Shown in pieces: positions 1-11,210 of a DNA stretch of 64,000 nt. The stretch comes from Bactericera cockerelli (Eukaryota > Arthropoda > Insecta > Hemiptera > Triozidae): assembly GCA_024516035.1 (NCBI GenBank), contig CM044957.1, forward strand, positions 44,615,547-44,679,546. Direction: 5' to 3'. Under the pieces are notes generated by a model, which was not told the DNA's origin, made no database searches, and saw only the letters and a list, made by a program, of their open reading frames with translations. The position numbers were made by a program, and so were the translations under genes. Position 1 is the stretch's first letter. Each line of letters opens with the position of its first letter.

Positions 1-1095
1 GATGATGATGAGGATTAAGACGAAAAAGAAAAGATGGAGAGGAAAATAATGAGGATTAGGATGAAAAAGGAAAAGATGAAGAGGAAGAGAATGATAATGA
101 GGAAGATGATGATGAGGATTAAGATGAAAAATGAAAAAAATGGAGAGGAATAGAATGAGGATTAGGATGAGAAAGGAAAAGATGAAGAGGAAGAGAATGA
201 TAGTGATAATGATAATGAGGAAGATGATGATAAGGATTAAGATGAAAAAGGAAAAGATGAAGAGGAAGAGAATGAGGATTAGGATGAAAAAGGAAAAGAT
301 GAAGAGGAAGAGAATGAGGAATAGAATGAGAAAGGAAAAGATGAAGAGGAAGAGAATGATAGTGATAATGATAATGAGGAAGATGATGATAAGGATTAAG
401 ATGAAAAAGGAAAAGATGGAGAGGAAAAGAATGAGGAATAGAATGAGAAAGGAAAAGATGAAGAGGAAGAGAATGATAGTGATAATGATAATGAGGAAGA
501 TGATGATAAGGATTAAGATGAAAAAGGAAAAGATGAAGAGGAAGAGAATGAGGATTAGGATGAAAAAGGAAAAGATGAAGAGAATGATAGTGATAATGAG
601 GAAGATGATGATGAGGATTAAGACGAAAAAGGAAAAGATGGAGAGGAAAAGAATGAGGATTAGGATGAAAAAGGAAAAGATGAAGAGGAAGAGAATGATA
701 ATGATAATGAGGAAGATGATGATGAGGATTAAGATGAAAAAGGAAAAGATGGAGAGGAAAAGAATGAGGATTAGGATGAGAAAGGAAAAGATGAAGAGGA
801 AGAGAATGATAGTGATAATGAGGAAGATGATGATGAGGATTAAGATGAAAAATGAAAAGAGGAAGAGAATGATAATGAGGATTAATATGAAAAAGGAAAA
901 GAGGAGGCGGATGAGAATAGAGGATGAGGGGAATAAAAGATGATAAAGAGGAGGAGGAAGAGGAGAATAATGATGAAGGCTAGAATGAAAATGAGAATAT
1001 GAAAATGATAAAATGAGAATGAGGCAAAGAATGTTAATGATGATGTGGACAAAGAATATGTTGACGAGGATTAGGATGATAAAGTAAAAAAGGCG
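1..1095 (+). repeat. Purine-rich (GAA/GAT) tandem array
   Basis: Nearly the whole plus strand here is A and G with scattered T. It is built from short modules (gaggattaagatgaaaaa, ggaaaagatgaagaggaa, gaatgatagtgataatg) repeated in higher-order units of roughly 70-120 bp. One frame gives a K/R/M/I-rich open frame (131-943); another gives acidic D/E/N runs interrupted by a stop in nearly every unit. Such composition-driven frames are expected from a purine satellite, so I do not call a protein. The array begins before the window. Confidence 0.9.
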
Positions 1096-1110
1096 GAGAG
1101 AAATAAAGGA

Positions 1111-1298
1111 ATAATAATATCGCCTTATTTTTACTGCCCAATTGGGACAATTAAGTCCCATTATTCAAGCAGTAAGCCTAAGACGTAAAAGTATGTGGTA
1201 AAAATTCCAAATGAGAGGATAACTTGTCATGTCCCGGCTGGGTTTCGAACCCGCGACTTCTGGATTACCGGCGGTCTTTACCACTGAGCTACCGGGAC
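1111..1298 (-). repeat. SINE family A copy (tRNA-derived)
   Basis: On the minus strand this starts with a tRNA-like head: an A-box-like segment (TAGCTCAGTGGTAAAG) and a B box (GGTTTCGAACC on the plus strand). The body then contains a TATGTGGTAAAAAT-like block and ends in an ATT repeat. The same head, body and tail recur at 14951, 24401, 30148, 35108, 48945 and 59336. It interrupts the purine-rich array, which resumes after it. Confidence 0.85.
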
Positions 1299-1307
1299 AA
1301 AGGAACA

Positions 1308-1412
1308 TGAAAATCAGAATGAGAATGATTATGTTGATAGGGAAGATGACAAACAGAATGAGAATGATTATGTTGATAGGGAAGATGACAATAAGGGTTA
1401 GGATGAATAAGA
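1308..1412 (+). repeat. Remnant of the purine-rich array beyond the SINE
   Basis: Two near-identical copies of a block reading agaatgattatgttgatag, about 42 bp apart, continue the array interrupted by the SINE-A insertion. Confidence 0.7.
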
Positions 1413-2079
1413 TAAATGGGAGAAGCTTGCCATAAAGATCATAATGACGATGTGCATGATGTTTTCTTCCAGAGAGGAGGCAAAATCTTCTTTCAATCCA
1501 AGACGAAGTTCCGTAACTTTCAAGTGGACCTCATATACCCACTGAAATCTTCCTCTCCCCTAATTCTGTCCCTTTCTATTGCCAACTCTTTTGTGTCTGT
1601 TCCAGCATACAGTCTTTCCAGCTATCTTTGGAACACTCACAGCTGTATTTATGAACAGAAAACGCAGTTAGAACATGGTCTGAAGCATGATTTCCTTTAA
1701 TATTAGTGGCCAATACCGGTTTCAACGTAGATTTAGTAAAGCGCGTTCGAGTAGTTGTGATATCACGAAAGTGATTAACACAAATATGATAACTTTTTTT
1801 TATCTTTGGAACACCCAGAAGGCTTAAAGAAAGTTTCCAGATACTTTTGGAAAGCATCGATGTTTTTTGTTGTTGCTGTCTCATTTGTTTAGGCTATATG
1901 AGCTTTAATCCTTCTGTGAACGACATCAGCAGCAGTGACTCATAGTATAAGAAGTAAATGTTCCACAACCAAGTATAGATCCCTGTGGGATCGCGCATAA
2001 AAGTTTTATGTACTCTTCGGTGATAAATCCTCTTCTTTTGAGTAGCTACAAAAGATATTTACCAGATATCCAGAAATAC
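1413..2079. other. Non-coding stretch with a SINE-B tail
   Basis: I see no gene. A fragment of SINE family B (tail only) lies at 1716-1796 on the plus strand, recognised by gattaacacaaatatgataa. The small open frames here (94 and 102 residues on opposite strands) lack any recognisable domain. Confidence 0.5.
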
Positions 2080-2082
2080 TTC

Positions 2083-2219
2083 TTTAGGGCGAAAATAATA
2101 GACAATTTTTATAAGTCAAGTCATTGCTAAGCGTCGGTTTTGCCTATCATACACAGTACGCAATCCGTGCCTTAGCGCCACAGAGGTATTACGAAAACGT
2201 CTATTAATTCTGCTCTTAA
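2083..2219. mobile_element. Harbinger-like MITE (family H)
   Basis: The ends are inverted repeats: ttagggcgaaaataatagac on the left and gtctattaattctgctctta on the right. The core contains tacgcaatccgtg, which is shared with copies at 60760-60894 and 61563-61787. Flanking TTA trinucleotides on both sides suggest a TTA target duplication, as known for PIF/Harbinger elements. No transposase is encoded. Confidence 0.75.
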
Positions 2220-3118
2220 ATACCTATTGTAAAAATGTGGAAATGTCTGAACGGATTTCATTATTATTTACTTTAACAACCAAGCAGGGATGATTATCGG
2301 TTTTCAGAGTACCTCGAGGTTCGCAATCATTGAACAGTTAAGATGAAATTCCTTCAAAGGTAACGTAGGGATTCGTGATGCTCGCGAAAAGGGTTAACTA
2401 TCAAACTACTTCCTCAGATGTCGACCATCGAACCACAACGAAATTATCTCACCTACTGAAAGTAAATATGGGTTCTAAGACCCCCTTTAAATCGATGAAA
2501 AAGAACACAAAACAAACAAATGGACAAACACCAGTCACCGTCATTCATAATTAACTTATGTGCTTTCACAGAACAATTTTTTATTGTTTTTCTGAGATGG
2601 AGAAACCAACATAGCTACTGTTATGATGTTATTATACCTACTAGGAACTAGTTCTAGAGAGTGGATCTTAAATAGAAAGTACCTCCTAGTATGAGGAACT
2701 GACTGGGTGATTGTACGGACTTATGCCATATATTATGAAATAGTTACTATGTGTTCTATATGATTATGTGTTTTAATCATGTGTGCTATCAATGTCACAG
2801 AAGATCTGTATGAGGAGAGCAAACTACTTTCTTTTTAAGTCGTTAGGTAATTTAGGTAATGTCTAGTAGGTATTAACTTGAAGCGCACATTGATGGTTTT
2901 TGCACGTTAAATTTAACAAAATATACGAGAAAGATCAATTTAAAATGTTTATATGTTTCGAAAGATATCAAATTTATTGAATTACGATGGTTATTTTTTT
3001 GTATAGTAGACATCCAATTTATAGTCCAATCCAATTGGTACTTTAAAAAACTTTTACTTATATGTGACTGGTATTCAAGGAGTAACTGACTTATTGCACC
3101 TGACTTCGAGTTTCGTTT
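2220..3118. other. No gene seen
   Basis: AT-rich sequence with no open frame worth calling and no recognised repeat. Confidence 0.4.
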
Positions 3119-3276
3119 AAGGGCCGAATTATAAAAAATCCTGTTTTATAAGTTAAGATAGGCCAGACTGTCCTTCAACTCTGGCTATAGTCCGCTGTGA
3201 TTGGTTGAAACTCCGACTTGAGGGCGTGTCTGGCTTATCTTAACTTAAATCATGTTTCATAATTTGGCTCCTCAAA
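3119..3276. mobile_element. MITE-like inverted repeat (family K)
   Basis: The left arm (ggccgaattataaaaaatcc then gttaagataggccagac) and the right arm (gtctggcttatcttaac then cataatttggctcc) are inverted copies around a short GC-richer centre that includes attggttgaaactcc. The element at 4650-4842 has similar ends and centre. Confidence 0.7.
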
Positions 3277-4649
3277 AAGCTTCGAGGAAAAACTGACGGT
3301 TTTTATTGATCTCACATGCTTGAGCTCCATAGTCGTAACTTTGTTCAACTTTGTGTATGACAATCAGCTGGTCAATCATCTGGGCTCCAAGGTAGCATCG
3401 AACCCCCCAGCCTCCAACTCTGTAACACCATCACCTTCAGTTTTCCCATTGAAAATGCCCAAGAACTCGAGAAAGGTGAAATAAATCAGTTACTTTTTGA
3501 ATTTTAGTCACATAATAAGTTTTGCATTATTTACATCTGTAGCCAATGTATGTGTTGATCTATATTTATGATGTTGGATATCTTTCAAGACATTCTGTTT
3601 ACTTTTGACCACTAAATTAATAATGAAATTAAAATACACAGGGTATCAAATGTCTTAAATGATTTTGACTGAGTAAAACAAAACAGAGTTTGAATATCCT
3701 ATCTCGGTTAAAAAAATCAACTTCTCGGTAAAAGAACGTGAGTAGATGCTAGGTCCACTCGGAAAACGAATGGTACGCTGTCAGGACAGAAGGAAAATCA
3801 CTTTGAACACATCCTACAGATGTCACGTCATAATAATGAGCTTATATAATACAACACATTGTTCTGATATATTTATGTTTTATTGTGCTTAAAAATGTGA
3901 ACAATTATGAATGTACGAGGTGAAAAAAAAAATTCATGATTTTTGTTTTTAACTTGAGAAGAGGTCACAATTTTTTTGATCCAAAACTTTGAAGAAAGAT
4001 AATTTCTTACAAATGTGAGTTATATTATATAGTGGAGGTTATTGCAATAATATTACGAATGAATTATTAAATGAGCAACAGGTAACTCACAGAATCGCGC
4101 AGCACGGAGACTAAGCTAAGCGTACTTCCAGCGTACACCTAGTTTCTGAGCTACATAACAATCTCTCTTTCTCTTTCGCCTCTACACTCGCGCTCCGTAC
4201 GTTCTATATTGTTTGCGAAAACTCCCTCTCTTTCATCTCAATTGAGAATTGTGTGGTTAGCATTGCGAAATCATTTGCAACGATTATAACATATCTTACC
4301 CGAGTATCCTTGTAATCAAATCTCTCGCTCGTTAACACAGAGTAGGTAAATCTAGCAAAAATTCCTTTTACTTGCAAAAATTGCGCGATCTTTAAAGTTC
4401 CAGGATAATTTAGGGGTCATGGGGTATGAAATCCGAGTTTTCGTATTTCTCAAAATGGCAGAGCTTTTATCTTTGCAAACTCTCAACACATACTAAGTGC
4501 CTGTTGATTTGAAAGTCAAATGGAAATAGGTACGTAAGGATCATTGGGGTACGAATTATGTTAGGTATATGTTATATGTAATTTTTTATATAAAATATTA
4601 CATATACCTAACATTACTTTGGATTTCTAATATGAACTTAATAACAAAT
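3277..4649. other. No gene seen; AT hairpin at 4556-4616
   Basis: Non-coding AT-rich sequence. At about 4556-4616 there is a perfect-looking inverted repeat with ends ttaggtatatg and catatacctaa around an AT-rich loop. The block at 4090-4230, rich in ctctctttctc and cgctcg, is unassigned. Confidence 0.4.
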
Positions 4650-4842
4650 AATGGTAAGAATTATGAAACAGGATTAAATTAATCTAACGCAAAACAGGAT
4701 TAATCTAATCCTATTTTGCTCCTAACACGCCCTCTAGCGGGAATTTAAACCAATCACAGCCCATTTATATCAGGTGTTAGCTGATAGTGGCTTGGATTGA
4801 GAAATTCTAGACATTTAAACCGTTTCATAATTTGACCATAAG
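4650..4842. mobile_element. MITE-like element, family K
   Basis: It has inverted ends gaattatgaaacagg and gtttcataatttgacc and an internal accaatcacag similar to the centre of the element at 3119-3276. The 74-residue frame that starts at its right edge (4843-5067) has no recognisable domain. Confidence 0.55.
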
Positions 4843-5540
4843 ATGCGGATTCTCCTTAGGGTGGTGGGCTCAACTAGGGTTCGCCAGAGTGAAAATCAGA
4901 GGAGGCAAGGCCGCAGGGTTCAACTGGATTTAACCCTTCATATGGTATCTCTGGGTGACGCAGTCCCCCTTACGATGTTAACCCTAGAGAACATAAAATC
5001 AGCCTGTCAAAATAATTACCGACCAAACCTGCCAATGTACCACCACAAAGGAAGTGATATCAAATGAATACCAAGTTCTTGTGACCTGGAAATTATTTGC
5101 CTACACATGAGTTTCAAACACAGGTGTTAAAATGATGTTTCAACATACGAGTATTTCCCATTTTTATTATATTTAAACTGTTGGCATACTATGGGTCTCA
5201 AATCAAATCAAATGTTTTATGAATAGCTTTAAAAAATTGTTCACACAAAATACAGTCGAATTTGGGTACCCAGGAATTCAAAGGACTACTGCCAATATTT
5301 TCCTGCTTATAGAAGTTTTTCCAAGCAGGAAAAATCTAAAGGAGGGGGACCACGAAATTTTATTCTATTTTATCCAGGTTTCTTCCATACATAAGTCCTG
5401 TTTATTTAGGTTCAACTGTAAAAGGAACAACTGTACAGAGAAACAGTGAATAGTTGATAGATACAAAAGAAAAAGAAAGACTAGGTGAAGAAAAAATAAT
5501 AATAAAGTAATAAATAAATAAAAAAAATTGTTTCTTTGTG

Positions 5541-5806
5541 TTATTATTTCACAATTTTTAGTGGGTAGCGCAGAATTATAGGTCTTTTCCATATCTTTTA
5601 ATAATCTAATATCTTATTTTTGCCTATAATTCCGCCACTGGTCGCTGCTCACATTAAAGCAGCTACTGATTTTTCTTCACGAAGTATGAGTGGACCCCGA
5701 ACACCCAAGAACAGAGCATAAAAATTCCTGCCCCGCTGGTGATCGGACCCAGGTAACCGTTCGTGCAATGCCTAGCGCGCTAAACTCACTCGGCCACGGT
5801 GACTTC
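5541..5806 (-). repeat. SINE family C copy
   Basis: Read on the minus strand, the tRNA-like head is gtcaccgtggccgagtgag with a B box in the segment that gives tgatcggacccaggtaac on the plus strand. The body has a characteristic ggggtccactcatac block, and the tail ends in cacaaagaa. The family recurs at 25111, 29762, 33390, 56560, 62154 and, as a fragment, 39236. Confidence 0.85.
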
Positions 5807-5892
5807 TAGAAAAAATAATAATTAATTATCAAGACTATACCTGTCTTGCGCTGACAGTCTAAATAAAGCACTACTTAAGACCTGTATTAACA

Positions 5893-5985
5893 ACGGAAAA
5901 AGTCAACATAAAATCTTGGCAAGTTTCAATCAGTGGAAAAAGTTCTAGTGAACTTGCCAAGATTTTCATGTTGATTTTTCCGATA
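5893..5985. repeat. Inverted repeat (hairpin), ~31-bp arms
   Basis: ggaaaaagtcaacataaaat at the left pairs with attttcatgttgatttttcc at the right, with cttggcaagtt / aacttgccaag next to the loop. It may be a small MITE or a fold-back RNA. No coding capacity. Confidence 0.75.
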
Positions 5986-6426
5986 TTAGTATTGGAAAAA
6001 TAGAAAAATGACATGTCGAAACTTCAGGTTGATTAATTGATTGAGACTCATTGATAGAAAAATAATTAATTTCCAGGTGACAAGAACTTGGCAATGACTT
6101 ATCAAGTTCCTTTTCAAGCGAATATTCATTGAGGAAATTTGAATAATTATTTGAACTTTCACATGGGATTTCCTTTTGGGAAAAAATTATACTTAAATAT
6201 GGTACATTCTCGTTAGGTAGGTACTTTTATAATTTTTAAAAGTTCGTTTACATTAAATTCTAATTTATGAAACACCAAAATGAGAGGAACACTGGCACAC
6301 CGTGGAACCGATGGCATCCAAAGATGGTACAACGACCTTAAAACCATGCGAACATAATTAATTGGAAAATAGTTGCACAGGACTGACAGATTTCAGCTTG
6401 TTCAAATACAACGAAAAGGTCGAATT

Positions 6427-6528
6427 TCTTTCTATTTCTCAGAATTATGATGGTTTTTATTTTAGAATGTTTCAAAAGTCGAAACATCCTAAAATAAAAA
6501 CCATCATATTTCTAAGAAATAGAAAGAA
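6427..6528. repeat. Long fold-back hairpin, ~48-bp arms
   Basis: The left arm from 6427 (tttctttctatttctcagaa onward) is inverted in the right arm ending near 6528 (taagaaatagaaagaa) with only a few mismatches and a loop of a few bases. The centre is gtttcaaaagtcgaaac. The 61-residue frame over it is an artefact of the palindrome. Confidence 0.85.
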
Positions 6529-6705
6529 GAACGGGGTCATTTTTTAACGTGAGAGCCGTCATAATTGGTACATTCATGAAAGACAAAAACCATACCCTGC
6601 CTGCAAGTCGTGAATAACCTCCAGCATCAGAGCATTGCGAAGGTTTTTTTTTTAAGTGAATTGAAAGATTTTTCTCCTCCTCCTCCTCCTCCACAAATTC
6701 CATTA

Positions 6706-6985
6706 CTCTCTTTTCTATAAGAATAGGAAAGTAAAAATATCCTATGTAGAAATACTTCTATGGTATAAACTTTCCTAATATCCTGTGTAGAAAGTATCAT
6801 ATGTGGAAATTGACCTAGTAGTAACATCCTTATATTATTCTTTCTATAAGAAGAGGAAAGTAAAAAATCCTATGTAGAAATATAATATCATGTAGAAATA
6901 CTTCTATGGTATAAACTTTCCTAATATCCTGTGTAGAAAGTATCATGTAGAAAAATAGACCTATTAGTAACATCCTCATATAGAG
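6706..6985. repeat. Direct tandem duplication, ~130-bp unit x2
   Basis: Two neighbouring copies share ggaaagtaaaaa, aatacttctatggtataaac, tttcctaatatcctgtgtag and gtaacatcct, with small indels. No gene. The overlapping frames on the minus strand are shadows of this duplication. Confidence 0.8.
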
Positions 6986-7179
6986 CTTCAAGTATCCAGT
7001 TGATACTTGGGTCTTAAATTCCACCTCTATAAATGGTTTCATATTGTAACATTTAAGAAACAGATAAAGTTGGAAAAAGAACTCAAGACAAAGCGAACTT
7101 CTATACCTAGCATACTTCTACATAAAGTTCCAAGCTGAATGCTCTCGTAATTTTTTATGTGTTCACTGTTTAGGTCTTA

Positions 7180-7245
7180 GTCAGAGAGAGAGAGAGATTG
7201 AGAAAGAGAGGGGGAGAGAGGCAGAGGGCGAGAAATAGAGATATA
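7180..7245 (+). repeat. GA-rich microsatellite
   Basis: agagagagagattgagaaag followed by further GA-rich sequence. Low complexity only. Confidence 0.75.
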
Positions 7246-7573
7246 ACTGGGTTCCAATGTACCAAGAACTTTTCCTATCGTATATGAACCGTGCCGTGTT
7301 CGACCTTGGACAAGGACTACTATTTAGAGGTGTGGACTAACCTTGGCCACCAAAGACCACAACTTTTACTTACTGGTGAACCAGCATATTTATAATTAAA
7401 CATTTATAAATAGCACCACCCTACCGCTGTATCACTTTTGGTGCTAATATCTGCGCATACAAGAGTGGGCTGTTTCACCTACAACCTTATTTTAATTCGA
7501 CTAAAATGTATAATGATACGGGACTTGAATTTGACACACTACAAGAGGCAAGATTTTTACCTGGATAACCTCA

Positions 7574-8429
7574 GACTAAGATGTTTTTTTTTTTTTTTTT
7601 TTTTTTTTTATTTATTTTTTTTTTTTTTTAATATTCGACATAGCTGTATATTCAATAAACGTTAAAATACTCTTTACAATCATACGTCAAACACTCCTGC
7701 TCCATCTTCACATCCAACACCACGAATTCTTCTCCGAGTTCCTCTGATCCTCATACTCGTAGCATTAATAATGGAAATTTCTATTTTGACTCTGAGCCAT
7801 TCAAGAATTTTTCCATATGTTCTGTCCCACTTGTGGCTTAATTTTTCTGCTGTTTTCTTGATGAAACTTTCATACTCTCTACCTACAGCACCATCACATG
7901 ACACAACTAGAGGCACAAAAGAAGCCCTCAGATCTTCAGCAGCACGATCGTATTTTGTATGTTTTTCATGTGATTGTGACTGTGAAATTGAAGACCAGGG
8001 ACGGGAACCATACGATACAGCGTCAGCATTGGTGATGCGAGTATCAAAGAACGCCTTTCGTGCTGGCTCCCATACACCGGTCAACATCACGTCACCTATC
8101 AGGGCTGGTTCATTCAATGAGGCTTCTCTCATCACAGGTTCTATGATTGCTGGACCCCATGCTAATTCAGCCCAGTCTCTCACATCATCTCGATGCTGGT
8201 CGTGGCCCTGCTTGATGAGTCCTCCCTTCTTACAGTTGAGGGCATGGTTAAGATTGAAATCACCAGCACCACATCCATCACAGTATTCTGGCATGTTCTG
8301 AGGTTCGTGTCCATATCTGATGGAAATGGCATCTCTGAACTGCATTGCAGTTAAATCAGTTTTATCCGCATACGTTGGTAATATTGTTAACCATTGAGAA
8401 GTTTTGTATTGTATTGACTAAGATGTTTT
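7574..8429 (-). mobile_element. 5'-truncated non-LTR retrotransposon with poly(A) tail
   Basis: A minus-strand open frame is followed by a 3' UTR and a long A tract (the T run at 7584-7630 on the plus strand). The 14-bp sequence gactaagatgtttt occurs at both borders (7574-7587 and 8416-8429), a target-site duplication typical of target-primed reverse transcription. Only the 3' end of the element was copied. Confidence 0.85.
7680..8345 (-). CDS. C-terminal fragment of a retroelement protein
   Basis: This 221-residue frame carries CDGCGAG and HALNCKKGG, a Cys/His cluster like the zinc finger after many reverse transcriptases. It is followed by a conserved-looking block ([15 protein letters not shown], then [17 protein letters not shown]). 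I recognise this layout as a C-terminal domain of retroelement polyproteins in many invertebrates, but cannot name the clade. No reverse transcriptase catalytic motif is present, because the copy is 5'-truncated. It is not a host gene: it has a poly(A) tail and target duplications around it. The start shown is simply the first Met. Confidence 0.7.
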   Translation of the reverse strand: MQFRDAISIRYGHEPQNMPEYCDGCGAGDFNLNHALNCKKGGLIKQGHDQHRDDVRDWAELAWGPAIIEPVMREASLNEPALIGDVMLTGVWEPARKAFFDTRITNADAVSYGSRPWSSISQSQSHEKHTKYDRAAEDLRASFVPLVVSCDGAVGREYESFIKKTAEKLSHKWDRTYGKILEWLRVKIEISIINATSMRIRGTRRRIRGVGCEDGAGVFDV

Positions 8430-8579
8430 CATTTATGCATGGCAAAGGTCAAAGGAAATCAATTTCAAAGAGTAATCTCCCTCACAACACAATCAAAAAT
8501 AAGTACAAGTAGTGCTTTATTTAAGCTGTCAGCGCAAGACAGGCAATCCCATTAGGCCAACAGTTTATAATAACAAAAA

Positions 8580-8722
8580 AAAGTTATCATATTTGTGTTA
8601 ATCACTTTTGTGATATCACAACTACTCAAACTCGCTTTAATAAATCTACACAGAAACCGGGCCTTGAACCACCGACCTCCAGGTTACAAGTCCGCCGACT
8701 TATATCTCCAATAATGAGCACA
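8580..8722 (-). repeat. SINE family B copy
   Basis: Minus-strand copy. The plus strand reads gttatcatatttgtgttaat at the tail and ccaccgacctccaggttac (complement of the tRNA-like B-box region) at the head. Other copies lie at 13141, 34237, 36127, 51922, 59023 and 60166. Confidence 0.85.
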
Positions 8723-9354
8723 TTTTTCAAGGGATTATTGGTTTTTTAATCTTTCTGTGCTTTGATTGCAAGCACTGGTAGCCGAGTGGTCTGAAAAATA
8801 GTTAATCCAGATCGAAATTAGTGAAATAGTTTGTTCTTATTTTTTTTTAATGAATATTTATTCAAAGAGAGGGCTGTAACATTCAGAGTCCTTGCCCTTC
8901 TAGTATGTTCTTAGCCTGTGTGACTTATGAATTATGGAAAAGTGTGGTACAGGACTATGAGAAGAGGAAAATAGTCGGTGGAAACCTGATCTAGAATCGA
9001 TTATGTATATTATTCTAGCGGGCTGCACCCACTTCCCCAAGCCAGCACAAAGAAATAGACAAACCACCCACACCAACAACATCGGAAAAAAAATCATCTC
9101 ACCATAAATAATTGATACCTTAAAAATATCATCAGCAGCTTGAAAAATTACTGAAAAGAGGAGGACTTTAATGAAAAATGTTAAGCTTATATATCTCACG
9201 GATTTCGTGAAACTAATAGGCATATCATTCGATTAGTCGCCTTGACCTTTACGTTCTACGGATCTTGGAGATAAAGACCGTGCGCGCAACCTCTAACTTT
9301 TCACTGATTTTAATGTAACTTTGTATGTGAATGCGTAATAGCGTTTTACATGGA
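8723..9354. other. No gene seen
   Basis: Contains gaatatttattcaaagagag followed by gtaacattcagagtccttgc, a block found again at 46130-46180, so part of it is an interspersed repeat. The 107-residue minus-strand frame (8900-9223) is hydrophobic but has no recognisable family. Confidence 0.4.
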
Positions 9355-9545
9355 TGTTATGTACTAACTATTATTGTGCTCTGATATTTTAGATAATACG
9401 AAAATTAAATAAATAAGCTTCAACTGGTAACTTGGGGTTTTTTTGAATGTATTAACTATTATTGTGCTCTGATACGAAAATGAAATAGAAAAATACGAAA
9501 ATTAAATAGATAAGTTTCAACTGGTAACTTGGGATTTTTTTTGTA
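9355..9545. repeat. Direct duplication, ~90-bp unit x2
   Basis: ctattattgtgctctgatac/t, aaattaaatagataag and ttcaactggtaacttggg occur twice, side by side. Confidence 0.75.
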
Positions 9546-10842
9546 GATATAATAATAGAGAGAAAAAAAATCTTTTCGGTGAATAAACAATTGTACGGTA
9601 CTCAACAACATACCAAAAATTATTATATGAACAAAATTCGAAGTCGTTTGAGAAATACAAGTGATTTTGTACTTAAAAAATTCTCAGAATATATCAATAA
9701 TAATTAACCATAACAATTTTTCGTCTTTCCCTTTAATTGACGATGAATTGTTATCGCCAGATTATTCATGAGGAAGTTCTGAGTCCATCATTAGCAGTTT
9801 CTTTTACCGAAGGCTTGAAACAGTGTATTTCTTCCTACGTTTACTTGAAATTTCATAATCATCATCATTGGGTATCATCATCATGTTTGATGGTCGCCAA
9901 ACTTTCATCAAGTTTATTATACAAGGAGGCTAATAATTAACAAGGGCCCCCAGAAACTTTTTTTTTTTTTTTGCCCCCAAAACCCTAAAAAGTCAATTTA
10001 AGAACTATGTATACACTATACATGTAAAGCATAATATTGTATACAAAAAAAATACCTTTCGGCGTTGAATTTTTTAATATTCGATCAGAACTTGCTGCCC
10101 TACCAACGCGTGCCTGGCTCAAAAGAAATCTCACAATAGAATAAGGATAGTAAGACTTTTCTAATAATAGGATAATAAGACGGGCGATCGACCGTCGACT
10201 GTGTACTGGTCGTTTCTAGAGCAGTTAGAGGTGAAAGGAGGTTAGATTAGTATAAAACGCTCTTGTTCGCAAGTCTTCAAGCTTAAATCATTTTCTGTTA
10301 TGTCACGCGCTGTTGTAAAACAATAGCGAGCAACTTACTCGTAGCTTTAGAAGGCCTCTCTCACTCTGCTGTTTGCTCCATATATGTATTGGCACAAGGT
10401 TCCGTCGGGTCATACCTCGGACCTCAGTGTTTCGCCTAGGACGCCTACGTAGTAATGTAATACCCGATCTGTTCTTTTTACATCGTGAAATGAAAAGGAT
10501 TAACACCCGCAGCTGTTGTTCAGGGTGACCCTAAGTTAGTGAGATATTGTTTCACTTCATTATCGTTTTTTTTTTTTTTTTTTTTTTTACAGATAATATA
10601 TTTCTGCCATTTGCAATCCAGAGGGCAAAGTACTCAGAATACTTGAGCAATTTCCTCTCTGGATTACAAGTGACATTTTTTGGAATAGGTATGCGCACTT
10701 CATTATAAAAAGTCTAAATAAATAAATTATGAACCTTTGATTTATTTCTCATATTCATAATCTTCGTTATTTACGAAGGTTGAAAAAAATATTTTTTTTT
10801 TGTTTTCAACATGCAACTTGAGTTTTTTTTAAAAAATAATTA
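9546..10842. other. No gene seen; possible LTR fragment
   Basis: At 10190-10330 there is a GC-richer stretch with tataaaacgc followed by cttgttcgcaagtcttcaag, reminiscent of a promoter or LTR core, but no matching second LTR is visible. A pure T run lies at 10566-10588. The frames here have no recognisable domain. Confidence 0.35.
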
Positions 10843-11210
10843 AGCCTCCGTGGCGTAACGGTTGTGACTACTGCCCGTAGTCTAGAGATCCTGAGTTCGA
10901 TACCTGGTCGGAGATTTTTCACACAGAAAATTCTGTTCCCTCTCGGTACAAGTGAGGCTGGCATTTCCGGACCTACCCAGGCTGGGTGAGGTTAATGTGG
11001 GTAGCTGGTACGATTCCCAGCGAATGGAGGGTAAAACCCCCGTGACGGTAAAACCCCCGTCTTAATCCAGGACGTTAAATCAAATAGAATCGTTGGCGTT
11101 AGGAAGGTCATCCATCCAGCCGTAAAAATGTGCCAAAACCAACCAACCTCAACCATGAGGTTGAACAACGTCGACCCTGCTTAAGCGGGATGAGACAAAG
11201 TAAAAGAAGA
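10843..11210 (+). repeat. SINE family D copy
   Basis: The head is gcctccgtggcgtaacggtt with a B box gagttcgatacc. The body holds ggctggcatttccgg and acccaggctgggtgagg, then gattcccagcgaatggaggg and a tail gggcatccagccgtaaa-like block. Copies recur at 32785 (minus), 42152 and 54234. Confidence 0.85.

Noticed and set aside
131..943. 270-residue K/R/M/I-rich open frame
   Set aside because: It follows from the purine-rich tandem array; other frames are equally patterned and there is no domain or start context.
1229..1298. tRNA gene (A and B boxes present here and at about 30 other places)
   Set aside because: The heads are followed by family-specific bodies and tails and are repeated; arms do not form a full cloverleaf by eye. 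They are SINEs.
10190..10510. Possible LTR or promoter (tataaaacgc) with a 67-residue minus frame
   Set aside because: No second LTR, primer-binding site or gag/pol sequence visible.
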